Counted from the first letter of the stretch, positions 47,249 to 56,736 are shown. The stretch is DNA of 64,000 bases from Micromonospora globbae (GCF_003610785.1 NZ_RAQQ01000006.1:248001-312000); one strand, 5' to 3'. The notes: a model not told the origin generated them from the letters alone. Numbers and translations: made by a program.

Positions 47249-48709
47249 ATGTCCGAAGCCTCCGCACCGCACGCCGCCGACCGCCGCGAACTCACCGCCG
47301 CGCAGCGCAACGCCGTCGCCGAACTCCTCCGGGTCTCCCCGGTCGCCGACGAGCTGGGCCGTCGGTTCGCCCGCGCCGGTCACGAGTTGCACCTCGTGGG
47401 CGGTTCGGTGCGGGACGCCCTGCTCGGCCGGCTCGGCGAGGATCTCGACTTCTGCACCGACGCGCACCCCGACGAGACGCTGCGCATCGTCAAGGGCTGG
47501 GCGGAGGCGATCTGGGAGACCGGCCGTGAGTTCGGCACCATCGGCGCCCAGCGCGGCGGGCTGCGGCTGGAGATCACCACATTCCGCGCCGAGGCGTACG
47601 ACCAGGTCAGCCGCAACCCCGTGGTGGAGTACGGCACCAGCCTCGTCGAGGACCTGAAGCGACGCGACTTCACCATCAACGCGATGGCGGTGAGCCTGCC
47701 GGACCACCGGTTCACCGACCCGCACGGCGGGCTCGAGGACCTCGCCGCCCGGGTGATCCGCACCCCCGCCGCGCCGCAGGAGTCGTTCCGCGACGACCCG
47801 CTGCGGATGCTCCGCGCCGCCCGGTTCGCCGCCCAGCTGCGCTTCGCGGTGCACCCGGACGTGCGGGCGGCGATGACCGCGATGGCCGCCGACCTGGACC
47901 GGATCACCGCCGAGCGGATCCGGGACGAGTTCACCAAGCTCCTCTGCGGCGCCGACCCCGTCACCGGGCTGCGGCTGCTCGTCGACACCGGGCTGGCCGA
48001 TCGGTTCCTGCCCGAGCTGACCGGGCTCAAGCTGGAGATCGACGAGCACGCCCAGCACAAGGACGTCTACGAGCACACGCTCACGGTGGTCAGCAACGCC
48101 ATCGGCTACGAGGAGGACGGCTGCGACTTCATCCTCCGGATGGCCGCGCTCATGCACGACGTGGGCAAACCGGCCACGAAGGCGGTCGGCCCGGACGGCC
48201 GGGTCAGCTTCCACCACCACGAGGTGGTCGGCGCGCGGATGACCAAGGCCCGGATGAAGGCGCTGCGCTACCCGAAGGACGTCATCGGCAAGGTCACCGC
48301 GCTGGTCGCGCTGCACCTCCGCTTCTACGGGTACGGCCGGGGCGAGTGGACCGACTCGGCCGTGCGGCGGTACGTCACCGACGCCGGTGACCTGCTGCCC
48401 CGGCTGCACAAGCTGACCCGGTCGGACTGCACCACCCGCAACCGGCGGAAGGCGGCGCAGCTCGCCGCGGACTACGACGCGCTGGAGGAGCGGATCGCCC
48501 GGATCGCCGCCGAGGAGGACCTGGCGCGCGTCCGGCCCGACCTCGACGGCAACGCCATCATGGAACTGCTCGGCGTGCCGCCGGGGCCGGTGGTGGGCCG
48601 GGCGTGGAAGTACCTCAAGGACCTGCGGCTGGAACGCGGCCCGCTGGACCGGGAGACCGCCGAGGCGGAGCTGCGGCGCTGGGCCCGGGACGAGGGCATC
48701 GTCGACTGA
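47249..48709 (+). CDS. pcnA: CCA tRNA nucleotidyltransferase
   Basis: 486 residues. Class II nucleotidyltransferase head: LHLVGGSVRDALLG, catalytic LDFCTD, RRDFTINAMA, and the DDPLRMLRAARFAAQL neck; then an HD domain (MRMAALMHDVGKP-type: RMAALMHDVGKPATK) as in the actinobacterial CCA enzymes. Adds CCA to tRNA 3' ends, which fits the two tRNA genes here lacking encoded CCA. Divergent from murJ. Confidence 0.96.
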   Translation: MSEASAPHAADRRELTAAQRNAVAELLRVSPVADELGRRFARAGHELHLVGGSVRDALLGRLGEDLDFCTDAHPDETLRIVKGWAEAIWETGREFGTIGAQRGGLRLEITTFRAEAYDQVSRNPVVEYGTSLVEDLKRRDFTINAMAVSLPDHRFTDPHGGLEDLAARVIRTPAAPQESFRDDPLRMLRAARFAAQLRFAVHPDVRAAMTAMAADLDRITAERIRDEFTKLLCGADPVTGLRLLVDTGLADRFLPELTGLKLEIDEHAQHKDVYEHTLTVVSNAIGYEEDGCDFILRMAALMHDVGKPATKAVGPDGRVSFHHHEVVGARMTKARMKALRYPKDVIGKVTALVALHLRFYGYGRGEWTDSAVRRYVTDAGDLLPRLHKLTRSDCTTRNRRKAAQLAADYDALEERIARIAAEEDLARVRPDLDGNAIMELLGVPPGPVVGRAWKYLKDLRLERGPLDRETAEAELRRWARDEGIVD

Positions 48710-48765
48710 CGACGGCGGAGAGGGGGCGCCGCCCCCGACCGGGAGCGGCGCCCTTCGGCGTACGG

Positions 48766-50274
48766 TCAGCGGGCCTCGACGGCCGTGCTCTCCACGGAGG
48801 ATTTGCCGTTTCCGGCGGCCGTGCCCAGCCGGGCGAGGAGGCCGGCCAGGTCGATGCCGGTGAGGTCGCTGCCGAGCTGGAGCCCCTGGGCCACGTTGCC
48901 CGCCACCGACTTGGTGAGGGACGAGGCGCCATCGGTGGAGATGACGGTCATCTTGTCGATCGCGCCGATCGGCGCGCTCGCCGCCTCCACCACCTGGGGC
49001 AGCACCTTGACCAGCAGGTCGAGCACCGCAGCCTCCCCGTACGCCGCGAACGCCTCGGCCTTGCGGGCCATCGCCTCGGCCTCGGCCTGCCCCTTGGCCT
49101 GGATGGCCGCGGCCTCGGCCTGCCCCTCGCGCTCGACGGCCTCGGCGATCGCCGACCGCCGCCGCTGCTCGGCCTCACCCTCCTTGGCGCCCTCGATCGC
49201 GTTCGCCTCGGCCAGCGCGGCCCGCCGCGCCCGTTCGCCCTCACCGGTGAGGCGGGCCTGCTCGGCCGCGGCCTGCGCGGCGGCGATGACGGCCTGCCGC
49301 TGGGCGTCCGCCTGGAGGACCGCCGCGTTGCGGGCCGCCTCGGCCTCCTGCTCCACCTTGTACCGGGCGGCGTCGGCGGGCTTGCGCACCTCGGTGTCCA
49401 GCTGGCGCTGCTTCAGCTCGGCGTTGCGCTCGGCCACCTTCTGCTGCTCGGAGAGGATCGCCTGGTCCCGTTCGGCCTGGGCGAGCGGGCCGGCGGCGGC
49501 GGACTTCGCCTTGGCGGCGTCGATCTCGGCCTGAATGGCGGCCTGCTTGAGGGCCAGGTTCCGATTCGCCTCGGCGATCGCCTCCTCGGCGAGCAGCCGC
49601 TCCTGCTCGGCCTGCTGCCGGGCCCGGGCCTCGGCGATGGCGGCGTCCTTGAGCACCCGGGCCGCCTCCGGCCGGCCGAGGTCCTGCAGGTAGGTGCCCT
49701 CCGCCAGGATGTCCTGAAGCTGGAAGGTGTCCAGCACCAGGCCCTGGTTGGTCATCGAGTGCTCGGCCTCCTCGGCCACCGCGCTGGCGAACGCGGCCCG
49801 GTCGCGGATGACCTCCTCGACGGTGAGCCGGCCGACGATCGAGCGCAGCGCGCCGGCGAGCACCTCCCGGGTGAAGTCCTCGATCTCGTCCTGCTGGTGC
49901 AGGAAGCGCTGGGCCGCGGCGCGGATCGCATCCTCGGTGCCGCCGACCTTGACGATGGCGACCCCGTGCAGCTCGGTACGGATGCCCTGCTTGCTCACCG
50001 CGCCCTTGATGCCGACGTCGATCCGCCGGCTGGACAGGTCGAGCGACTGGAGCTTCTGCACCACCGGCAGGACGAAGACGGAGGCGCCCAGCACCACCTT
50101 CTGCCCGGACATGTCGGTCGACCGGCCGCCGTCGGCGGTCTGCGTGGTGCGGCCCTTGCGGCCGGTGACGATGAACGCCTCGTTCGGCCCGGCGACCTTG
50201 ATCCTGGAGAGCACGAACAGTACGAGCACGAGGACGAGGAGGACGGCTCCTCCGATGGCGATGAACAGGGGCAT
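48766..50274 (-). CDS. Flotillin-like SPFH protein
   Basis: 502 residues. N-terminal membrane anchor (IGGAVLLVLVLVLFVLSRI, about 7-25), SPFH domain about 28-190 (PNEAFIVTGRKG, GTEDAIRAAAQRFL), then a long Glu/Ala-rich coiled coil (about 205-430) with many EA repeats, and a small C-terminal oligomerisation region. Matches FloT/YuaG-type flotillins that organise membrane microdomains. It lies 29 bp behind an NfeD-like gene, a standard pairing. Confidence 0.92.
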   Translation of the reverse strand: MPLFIAIGGAVLLVLVLVLFVLSRIKVAGPNEAFIVTGRKGRTTQTADGGRSTDMSGQKVVLGASVFVLPVVQKLQSLDLSSRRIDVGIKGAVSKQGIRTELHGVAIVKVGGTEDAIRAAAQRFLHQQDEIEDFTREVLAGALRSIVGRLTVEEVIRDRAAFASAVAEEAEHSMTNQGLVLDTFQLQDILAEGTYLQDLGRPEAARVLKDAAIAEARARQQAEQERLLAEEAIAEANRNLALKQAAIQAEIDAAKAKSAAAGPLAQAERDQAILSEQQKVAERNAELKQRQLDTEVRKPADAARYKVEQEAEAARNAAVLQADAQRQAVIAAAQAAAEQARLTGEGERARRAALAEANAIEGAKEGEAEQRRRSAIAEAVEREGQAEAAAIQAKGQAEAEAMARKAEAFAAYGEAAVLDLLVKVLPQVVEAASAPIGAIDKMTVISTDGASSLTKSVAGNVAQGLQLGSDLTGIDLAGLLARLGTAAGNGKSSVESTAVEAR

Positions 50275-50303
50275 GCGAGTGTCCTGTCTTGAAGGGGGTC
50301 GGA

Positions 50304-50843
50304 TCAGTAGGTCTCGACGTGCACGCTTGTCTCGCTGAGCGCCTCGACGACGAAGATCTGGGCGCCCATCGGGATGGGCCGGTCCGCCCGGGCGTTGAGT
50401 TTGACCGGCTGGCCGGCCACCCGTACGCGGACCTCGCCGTAGCCGTTCGCCGGCACCGGGGTGACCACCAGACCCAAGGCGCCGACGAGATCGCCCCGGG
50501 TGGGGGTGGGATCCGTGCGCATCCGGCGGGCCGCCCGGCTCAGCCGGGCCGCGAACCAGGCGACGGGAAACGCGGCGAGCGCGCCGCCGGCGACCGCGGC
50601 GGCGATCGCACCGCCGGTCCGCCCGCCGAGGAGTTCGTTGACGATCGCGGCGCCGAAGCCGAACGCTCCGGCGAAGCCGGCCACCGCCTCGACCGACACG
50701 GGCCCGTCGAGGTCGAGGCCCCCGACGTGGAGGAGTTCCGTGCCGAGCAGGGCGAGCGCCAGCACCGCGACGCCCGCCCCACCGATGATCAGAAAGATCA
50801 GCGTCCCCGTCACCACGACCGGTACGGTATCGACGCTGCGCAA
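50304..50843 (-). CDS. NfeD-like membrane protein (flotillin partner)
   Basis: 179 residues in the frame from TTG 50843; GTG 50816 or 50813 (MVTGTLIFLIIGGAG) may be the true start because no good ribosome-binding site supports the TTG. Three or so membrane helices (LIFLIIGGAGVAVLALALLGTEL, VSVEAVAGFAGAFGFGAAIV, and a Gly/Ala-rich one), then an OB-fold-like C-terminus (RGDLVGALGLVVTPVPANGYGEVRVRVAGQPVKLNARAD). Layout of YuaF/NfeD proteins that accompany flotillins. Confidence 0.8.
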   Translation of the reverse strand: MRSVDTVPVVVTGTLIFLIIGGAGVAVLALALLGTELLHVGGLDLDGPVSVEAVAGFAGAFGFGAAIVNELLGGRTGGAIAAAVAGGALAAFPVAWFAARLSRAARRMRTDPTPTRGDLVGALGLVVTPVPANGYGEVRVRVAGQPVKLNARADRPIPMGAQIFVVEALSETSVHVETY

Positions 50844-50847
50844 CGGG

Positions 50848-51999
50848 TCAGGCGGGTCCGACCGTCAGGCTGAGGTTGTCCAGCGCCGGGGGCAGCGGTT
50901 TTCGGGCCAGTTCCTGGCCCTCGACGTCGACCAGCACCATCTCGTTGGTCGACCGGTCGCGGTGCAGCAGCCGGTCACCGGCGAGCCACACGTCGTCGTC
51001 GGCGAGGGCCGTGCCGACGATCTTCCCGTTGCCGACGTCGACGATCCGGGGACCGTCCTGTCCCTTCACGACCACCAACCGGCCGTCCGGGGACCACGAC
51101 CACGGGCCGGCGGGATCCCCGGGCACGGGCAGGAAGCGGGTCGGGCGGCCGTCGTCCGGCGAGAAGAGCTGGACGCCGCGCCGGGCGTGGGGCTGGGACT
51201 CCGAGGTGGGAGCCGTGGGGTCGGTCTGTTGCAGCACCACGTTCCGGCCGTCCCGGGTCCAGGTGAAGAAGCACCGGTCGGTGCAGTAGTACTTCTTCTG
51301 GTCGACGGGGTGGACCCGGTAGCTCCCCCCGGCGGCGAGCACACCGAGCGCCAGCTTGCCGGTCGCCTTGTCGAGCACGGTGAGCGCCAGCCGGCGCCCG
51401 TCCGGTGACCAGTGCGGCGTCATGACGTGCGGGCCGGTGGACACCCAGCGGACCGCCTCGGTGCGCAGGTCGAGGAGACCGATCTCGCCCGGCCGTTCGT
51501 AGTCGACGACCGCGGCGACGTGGCCGCTCGGCGGCGCCCACACCTCCTCGTACCGGTCGACCGCGCGGTAGCGGCCACTGTCGCGGTCCAGGACGTACGC
51601 CGTCGAGGACGGCGTGCCGGTCGAGCTGGCGCCCGCGAGAACCCAGCCGCCGGGGAGGGTGAGGACCCGCCGGGCCCAGTCGTCACCCGGCGCGGGCTCC
51701 GCCGAGGGGACGGGTTCCGGGCCGATGGCGGCGGACGCCGACGGGCCGACGGTGGCGGACGTCGACGGGCCGGGGGCGCCCCCGCCGACGACGGCCGGCG
51801 GGTCGGCGCGGAGCCAGGCGTACGGCACGGCCAGGACGACGAGAGTGGCCAGGGCACCGGCGGACGCGGCGGCCCGCCGCCGGCGGCGGAGGGTACGGCC
51901 GCGCCGCAGTGCCTCGCCGGCGAGATCGGACGGCAGCCGGGCCTCGTTCGCCAGCTCGTGGACGGCCTGCCGGACCGCGTCCTCGGACCTGCTGGTCAC
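50848..51999 (-). CDS. Membrane-anchored beta-propeller-like protein coupled to ECF sigma
   Basis: 383 residues, GTG in a GTGA overlap with the upstream sigma gene. Cytoplasmic start (MTSRSEDAVRQAVHELANEARLP) about 45 residues, one membrane helix (ASAGALATLVVLAVPYAWL), a Ser/Pro/Ala linker, then TolB/WD40-like blades (HWSPDGRRLALTV, WSWSPDGRLVVVK). The coupling and topology suggest it senses something outside and controls the sigma factor, though a typical anti-sigma zinc domain is absent. Confidence 0.75.
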   Translation of the reverse strand: MTSRSEDAVRQAVHELANEARLPSDLAGEALRRGRTLRRRRRAAASAGALATLVVLAVPYAWLRADPPAVVGGGAPGPSTSATVGPSASAAIGPEPVPSAEPAPGDDWARRVLTLPGGWVLAGASSTGTPSSTAYVLDRDSGRYRAVDRYEEVWAPPSGHVAAVVDYERPGEIGLLDLRTEAVRWVSTGPHVMTPHWSPDGRRLALTVLDKATGKLALGVLAAGGSYRVHPVDQKKYYCTDRCFFTWTRDGRNVVLQQTDPTAPTSESQPHARRGVQLFSPDDGRPTRFLPVPGDPAGPWSWSPDGRLVVVKGQDGPRIVDVGNGKIVGTALADDDVWLAGDRLLHRDRSTNEMVLVDVEGQELARKPLPPALDNLSLTVGPA

Positions 52000-52508
52000 C
52001 GCTTCACCTCCGTGACGGTGTCGTCGAGGGCGGGCACGAGCTGCCGGAGCCGGGCCAGGGCCTTCGAGGCGTTGCTCGCCACCGTGCCGACCCGGCAGCC
52101 GAGCAGGGCGGCGGTCTGTTCGAGGCTCAGGTCCTCCAGGTAACGCAGCGTCAGGACGGCGCGTTGCCGGGGCGGGAGGGCCAACAGCGCCTCCCGCAGC
52201 AGCAGCCGCAGGTCGGTGTCGTCACCGCTGTCGCGTCCCGCGCGTTCCGGCAGTTCGGCGACGGGCACCTCCGGGCGGCGGGCCCGGCGCCGCCATCGGG
52301 AGACCTGGTCGTGGTAGAGGATCCGCCGCACGTACGGCTCGGCGTCGCCGCGGATCCGCGGCCACCGGGCGTACGCCTTGGCCAGCGCGTTCTGGAGCAG
52401 GTCCTCCGCGCCGTGCTGGTTGCCGGCGAGGGCGTACGCGACGCGCAGCAGGACGTCGCCCCGCTCGTTGACGAAAGCGGTGAACTCCCCGTCGGTTCCC
52501 GAAGCCAC
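51996..52508 (-). CDS. SigE-family ECF sigma factor
   Basis: 170 residues from GTG 52508 with GGAGGTGG five bases upstream. Region 2: FTAFVNERGDVLLRVAYALAGNQHGAEDLLQNALAKAYARW; region 4: LPPRQRAVLTLRYLEDLSLEQTAALLGCRVGTVASNASKALARL. The FxxFVxxR start and this length are typical of the many SigE-family sigma factors of Micromonosporaceae and Streptomyces. Coupled to the propeller-type membrane protein. Confidence 0.93.
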   Translation of the reverse strand: MASGTDGEFTAFVNERGDVLLRVAYALAGNQHGAEDLLQNALAKAYARWPRIRGDAEPYVRRILYHDQVSRWRRRARRPEVPVAELPERAGRDSGDDTDLRLLLREALLALPPRQRAVLTLRYLEDLSLEQTAALLGCRVGTVASNASKALARLRQLVPALDDTVTEVKR

Positions 52509-52574
52509 CCGTCCACCTCCGTTACACAGACGCCGGCCGGGCGCGGATCTTTGCCCCGATCCTCAATCTTTCCG

Positions 52575-52608
52575 TTGACAAGATGCTGCGGAGGGGCCAA
52601 TCTTGACA
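52575..52608 (+). promoter_or_regulatory. Possible promoter with inverted repeat
   Basis: TTGACA at 52575-52580 with CAATCT 17 bp downstream (52598-52603) could form a promoter for the following membrane protein. CAAGAT (52579-52584) and ATCTTG (52600-52605) form an inverted repeat overlapping it. Confidence 0.4.
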
Positions 52609-52630
52609 CCGACAAGACGGAGGTGTCCCC

Positions 52631-53035
52631 ATGTCCTCGGCAACCCTGACCACCGCCGGCATCCTGTTGATCACCGTGGTGGCCGTCGCGTACGGCGGTC
52701 TCACGCTGCTCACCCACCTCGCCCGGCGTCGGGCCGGCTACCTCGACAACCCCGTGCGGCGCGGACTCTGGACGGCCGGCCACGCCCACGCCGGCGTGCT
52801 GGTGCTGTTCACCCTCGCCGTGCTGCCCTACATCGACCAGGCCGACGCGTCCGACGGCACCCGCACGCTGATCCGGTCGCTGCTGGTGGCCGCGCCGATC
52901 CTGATGCCGCTGGGCTTCTTCCTCTCGGTCGCGCGCCCGCAGGACACCCGGCCCAACAAGCTCATCTGGCTGACCGTCGCCGGAGGCGCCTGCCTGGTCG
53001 TCGGGGCGCTGCTGCTCGGGATCACCCTGCTCTGA
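52631..53035 (+). CDS. Four-helix integral membrane protein, unknown
   Basis: 134 residues, ATG with GGAGG ten bases upstream. Helices at about 7-28, 48-68, 80-100 and 112-133. AGHAHAGVLVLFTLAVLPYIDQ contains HxH in the second helix, which might ligate metal or haem. No family recognised with confidence. Divergent from the ECF sigma gene, so it is a candidate target. Confidence 0.75.
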   Translation: MSSATLTTAGILLITVVAVAYGGLTLLTHLARRRAGYLDNPVRRGLWTAGHAHAGVLVLFTLAVLPYIDQADASDGTRTLIRSLLVAAPILMPLGFFLSVARPQDTRPNKLIWLTVAGGACLVVGALLLGITLL

Positions 53036-53078
53036 TCCGAGCGGGTGGGAATGTCGGCCGGTCGCGGACAATGAACGG

Positions 53079-53558
53079 ATGCGCTGGACCGTGCTCGACT
53101 CCCCGATCGGGGAGTTCTCCGTGGCCACCGACGGCACGAGCGTCTGCGGCACCCACTTCGGCCGGGTAGCCGACGCCGTCGACGAACCGGTCGACGACCT
53201 CGGCCGGCAGGCCGTGGCCGAGCTGCGGAGCTACTTCGCGGGCGCGCTCACCGGCTTCACGGTGCCGGTGCGGATCCCGCGCGGTTCGGACTTCGAGCGC
53301 GCCGTGTGGCGGGAGATGACGCGCATCCCGTACGGGGAGACGCTCACGTACGGCGAGGTGGCGTCCCTGGTGGGCGACCCGGGCGCCGCCCGGGCGGTCG
53401 GGGTGGCGTGCAACCGCAACCCGGTCCCCGTGATCGTGCCCTGTCACCGGATCGTCGGCGCCGGCGGCAAACTGGTCGGCTTCGGCGGCGGCCTGGACCG
53501 CAAGGTGCACCTGCTGGAGCTGGAGGCGCGGGTCGCGCTGGAGCACGCCTGGTCCTGA
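53079..53558 (+). CDS. ogt: Methylated-DNA-protein-cysteine methyltransferase
   Basis: 159 residues. The acceptor Cys122 is in PVIVPCHRIVGAGGKLVGFG; the DNA-binding helix-turn-helix is YGEVASLVGDPGAARAVG. Removes O6-alkyl groups from guanine in a single-use reaction. The short form without an Ada regulatory domain. Possibly read with the membrane protein 43 bp upstream. Confidence 0.96.
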   Translation: MRWTVLDSPIGEFSVATDGTSVCGTHFGRVADAVDEPVDDLGRQAVAELRSYFAGALTGFTVPVRIPRGSDFERAVWREMTRIPYGETLTYGEVASLVGDPGAARAVGVACNRNPVPVIVPCHRIVGAGGKLVGFGGGLDRKVHLLELEARVALEHAWS

Positions 53559-53575
53559 CGGCGGCGGCGCCTTCC

Positions 53576-54241
53576 TCAGTCCGGGGCGGGCAGGCAGCCG
53601 CCGTCGGCGATCGGGGCACCGATCTCGACCCTGACCTCGCCCTGCCCGACGCTGCCGAAGACGCACGCGCGCCCGGTCCATCCCGCGAAGAGCAGGCCGT
53701 CGCCGGGACCGTTGTCGAGCCGCCCCGGCGAGCGGACGGTGACGGAGGTCAGGCCGGTTCCCTCGACGACCCGGCGCACGGCCGCCTCGTCGGCGTCGTT
53801 GCGGCCTCCGGCGGTCAGCAGGTTGAGGTGGCGCGCCACCTCGCCCGCGCAGGCCCGCGCGCCCTCGGCCGCCTCCGGGGCGAGGGTGCCGCGCTGGCGG
53901 AAGGCGTCGTTGGCCGCCTGCTGCCGCCGCAGCATCTCCTCGCGCCGCTGCTCCTCACCGAGTGGGGATCGCGACGGCGTCGCCCCGGCCGGCGTGGAGC
54001 GGGCGGGAGCGGGCTCGTGTGGCGGGCGGGCGACCACGGGCCCCGGCACCGCGCACCGCGCCTCTGGCACGGGCGGACGAGCCACGGTCGTGGCGGCCGC
54101 CGGCTCCTCGGCGGCGTCGGCCGCGGGGCGGGCGTCCGGTGGCGCGCAGGCGACGAGGGCCGGCAGCAGCACCGCCGCGGCGAGCGCGACCGCGGCGGAT
54201 CCGTGACGCTCGCGCCTCCATTCACCGTTGCCGGCTCGCAT
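53576..54241 (-). CDS. Predicted lipoprotein
   Basis: 221 residues from ATG 54241 (MRAGNGEWRRERHGS). A basic n-region and hydrophobic ALAAAVLLPALVAC give a good lipobox (LVAC). A Pro/Ala spacer, a helical stretch (EEQRREEMLRRQQAANDAFRQR) and a small beta-rich domain with two more Cys follow. No known domain. Converges on ogt with 17 bp between stops. Confidence 0.75.
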   Translation of the reverse strand: MRAGNGEWRRERHGSAAVALAAAVLLPALVACAPPDARPAADAAEEPAAATTVARPPVPEARCAVPGPVVARPPHEPAPARSTPAGATPSRSPLGEEQRREEMLRRQQAANDAFRQRGTLAPEAAEGARACAGEVARHLNLLTAGGRNDADEAAVRRVVEGTGLTSVTVRSPGRLDNGPGDGLLFAGWTGRACVFGSVGQGEVRVEIGAPIADGGCLPAPD

Positions 54242-54374
54242 GGACAGCCAGGCTACCGGCGTGCCGCCGCGTTCGCGTGACGGCGCGGTGGTGCGTACCG
54301 CCCTCCGGGGCCGGGACGCGTCGAGGGCCGGGTCCACACGGACCCGGCCCTCGACGGATGCCGCGGTGAGCGCG

Positions 54375-55454
54375 TCAGCGCTCGACCTCGCCGGCGATGA
54401 ACGCCTCCACGGCGGCGTGCGCGTCGTGGTCGGCGTACTGCACCGGCGGGGACTTCATGAAGTACGACGAGGCCGACAGGATCGGGCCACCGATCTTCCG
54501 GTCCAGCGCGATCTTCGCGGCGCGGACGGCGTCGATGATGACACCGGCCGAGTTCGGGGAGTCCCACACCTCGAGCTTCAGCTCGGCGTTGAGCGGGGCG
54601 TCGCCGAACGAGCGGCCCTCCAGGCGGATGTACGCCCACTTGCGGTCGTCCAGCCACGGCACGTGGTCCGACGGGCCGATGTGCACGTCGCTCTTGACCA
54701 TCTCGTGCGGGATCTGGGAGGTCACCGACTGGGTCTTCGAGATCTTCTTCGAGACGAGCCGGTTGCGCTCCAGCATGTTCATGAAGTCCATGTTGCCGCC
54801 GAAGTTGAGCTGGTACGTGCGCAGCAGCTCGACGCCCCGGTCCTCGAACAGCTTCGCGAGCGCGCGGTGCACGATGGTGGCGCCCACCTGGCTCTTGATG
54901 TCGTCGCCGACGATGGGCAGGCCCGCGTCGGTGAACTTCTTGGCCCACACCGGGTCGGAGGCGATGAAGACCGGCAGGGCGTTCACGAACGCGCAGCCGG
55001 CGTCGATCGCCGCCTGGGCGTAGAACTTGTCGGCCTCCTCGGAGCCCACCGGCAGGTAGGAGACGACCACGTCGACCTGCGCGTCGCGCAGCGCCTGCGC
55101 CACGTCGACCGGCTCGACGTCCGACTCCTCGATGATCTCCCGGTAGTACTGGCCCAGACCGTCGAAGGTCGGGCCGCGCTGCACGGTGACGCCGGTCGGC
55201 GGCACGTCGCACAGCTTGATGGTGTTGTTCTCGCTGGCGACGATCGCCTCGGCGAGGTCCATGCCCACCTTCTTGGCGTCCACGTCGAACGCCGCGACGA
55301 ACTGCACGTCGGAGACGTGGTAGTCGCCGAAGGTGACGTGCATGAGACCCGGGACGCGATCGTTCGGGTCGGCGTTCCGGTAGTACTCGACGCCCTGCAC
55401 GAGGGACGAGGCGCAGTTACCCACACCGACGATGGCGACGCGGACGGAGCCCAT
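54375..55454 (-). CDS. ino1: Inositol-3-phosphate synthase
   Basis: 359 residues from ATG 55454 ([21 protein letters not shown]), AAGGAGG eight bases upstream. NAD site GVGNCASS, core motifs [15 protein letters not shown] and [11 protein letters not shown], and the conserved [17 protein letters not shown]. Makes 1L-myo-inositol 1-phosphate from glucose 6-phosphate, the entry to phosphatidylinositol and mycothiol in actinobacteria. The preceding PadR gene is the likely regulator; its stop lies 23 bp upstream. Confidence 0.97.
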   Translation of the reverse strand: MGSVRVAIVGVGNCASSLVQGVEYYRNADPNDRVPGLMHVTFGDYHVSDVQFVAAFDVDAKKVGMDLAEAIVASENNTIKLCDVPPTGVTVQRGPTFDGLGQYYREIIEESDVEPVDVAQALRDAQVDVVVSYLPVGSEEADKFYAQAAIDAGCAFVNALPVFIASDPVWAKKFTDAGLPIVGDDIKSQVGATIVHRALAKLFEDRGVELLRTYQLNFGGNMDFMNMLERNRLVSKKISKTQSVTSQIPHEMVKSDVHIGPSDHVPWLDDRKWAYIRLEGRSFGDAPLNAELKLEVWDSPNSAGVIIDAVRAAKIALDRKIGGPILSASSYFMKSPPVQYADHDAHAAVEAFIAGEVER

Positions 55455-55477
55455 AGCGTCTGCCTCCTTCTTCTTCA

Positions 55478-56116
55478 TCACGGCCGCTCTTTCCTGGACT
55501 CTCCAGGCGGGGGCGGGCTGATCTCTTCTCGTCGGCCGCCGGCTGTCCCGGTTTGCGGGACCGTCGGGGCTCGGCCGGAGCGCTCGTTGGCGATGAGCTC
55601 CTCCAGCCAGCGGACCTCGCGCTCACAGGCTTCCAGTCCGTGGCGCTGCAGTTCCAGGGTGTACGCGTCGAGGCGCTCGGCCGCCCGGGCCAGCACGTCG
55701 CGCAGCCCTTCGCGACGCTCCTCGATCTTGCGGCGGCGACCCTCCAGGATGCGCAGTCGGGTTGCCTGGTCGGTCCGGGCGAAGAACGCGAAGTGCACGC
55801 CGAAGCCCGTGTCGTCGTACGTCTCGGGCCCCGCCTGTGCGATGAGCTGGGCGAAGCGTTCCTTGCCCTCCGCGGTGATTTTGTAGACCACCCGACCACG
55901 TCGGCTGGTCAGCGCGGGAACCTCCTCGGCGGTGGCAGGTGTCTCGGCAGCTTCGGTGATCCAACCCGCCGCCTGCAACCGGCGCAGGGTCGGGTAGAGC
56001 GAGCCGTAGCTGATCGCCGCTCGGATGGCACCGAGCTTGGCGGTCAACTCCTTGCGCAGCTCGTAGCCGTGCATCGGAGACTCCTGCAGCAGGCCGAGGA
56101 TGGCGAGCTCGAGCAC
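55478..56116 (-). CDS. PadR-family transcriptional regulator
   Basis: 212 residues from GTG 56116 ([24 protein letters not shown]), AGAGGTGG upstream. The winged helix with [18 protein letters not shown] and [17 protein letters not shown] is typical PadR; the C-terminal half is a coiled-coil dimerisation region ([19 protein letters not shown]). Its start faces a perfect operator-like palindrome. Next to ino1 in many actinobacteria; likely controls itself and ino1. Confidence 0.93.
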   Translation of the reverse strand: MLELAILGLLQESPMHGYELRKELTAKLGAIRAAISYGSLYPTLRRLQAAGWITEAAETPATAEEVPALTSRRGRVVYKITAEGKERFAQLIAQAGPETYDDTGFGVHFAFFARTDQATRLRILEGRRRKIEERREGLRDVLARAAERLDAYTLELQRHGLEACEREVRWLEELIANERSGRAPTVPQTGTAGGRREEISPPPPGESRKERP

Positions 56117-56158
56117 GGGCCACCACCTCTTACCCTCTGCGCGGAGCGATAACCGCCG

Positions 56159-56181
56159 CGATGTATCGGACCGATACATCG
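56159..56181. promoter_or_regulatory. PadR operator palindrome
   Basis: CGATGTATCGG, central A, CCGATACATCG: a perfect 23-bp dyad 43 bp upstream of the PadR start. It contains ATGT-N11-ACAT, matching the general ATGT...ACAT pattern of PadR operators. Confidence 0.85.
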
Positions 56182-56289
56182 CACGTTAGCGGCTCACCCC
56201 CATCAGGGCAAATCCCGAATTCGGGGTCCGGCAACTACGGATAGTCACCCCGGTCGCCTCGTCGGGCCGGACCGCGTACCCTCTTCCGC

Positions 56290-56736
56290 ATGCGTACGCA
56301 GCGCCAGGTCGTCGACTACTCGCTCCGGAAGCGAGCGGTGCTGCGTGAGCTCCTGGCGGGCCGGGTCGGCACGTACGACGTCTGCGACGCGTCGCCGTAC
56401 CTGAAGAACGCGGCTCGGTTCCACGGTGAGCCGACCGACGAGCGCTGCCCGATCTGTCGGAGCGAGAACCTCATCCACGTCCACTACATTTACGGGGACG
56501 AACTCAAGCAGTCGGCCGGGCAGGCCCGGACACTGGCGGAGTTGCCGGTGTTGGCGATGACGCTACGTGAGTTCCAGGTCTTCGTGGTGGAGGTGTGCCT
56601 CGGCTGTGACTGGAACCATCTCGTCGAGCAGTACCTGCTCGGGCGGGACGGGCTGGCCGAGGGCGGGCCGGAGCACGAGGTGGCGGGCGGCGAGGCCGCC
56701 GGCCCGGTACGGCGAAGGCGAGAGGCGCAACGGTGA
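56290..56736 (+). CDS. DUF5318 protein
   Basis: 148 residues (MRTQRQVVDYSLRKRAVLREL). A zinc-ribbon-like pair, CPIC (58-61) and CLGC near 105, plus the conserved DVCDASPYLKNAARFHG. The basic tail is variable. It equals the mycobacterial protein encoded just before ponA1 (Rv0049 position). Function unknown; synteny with a PBP suggests an envelope link. Confidence 0.88.
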   Translation: MRTQRQVVDYSLRKRAVLRELLAGRVGTYDVCDASPYLKNAARFHGEPTDERCPICRSENLIHVHYIYGDELKQSAGQARTLAELPVLAMTLREFQVFVVEVCLGCDWNHLVEQYLLGRDGLAEGGPEHEVAGGEAAGPVRRRREAQR

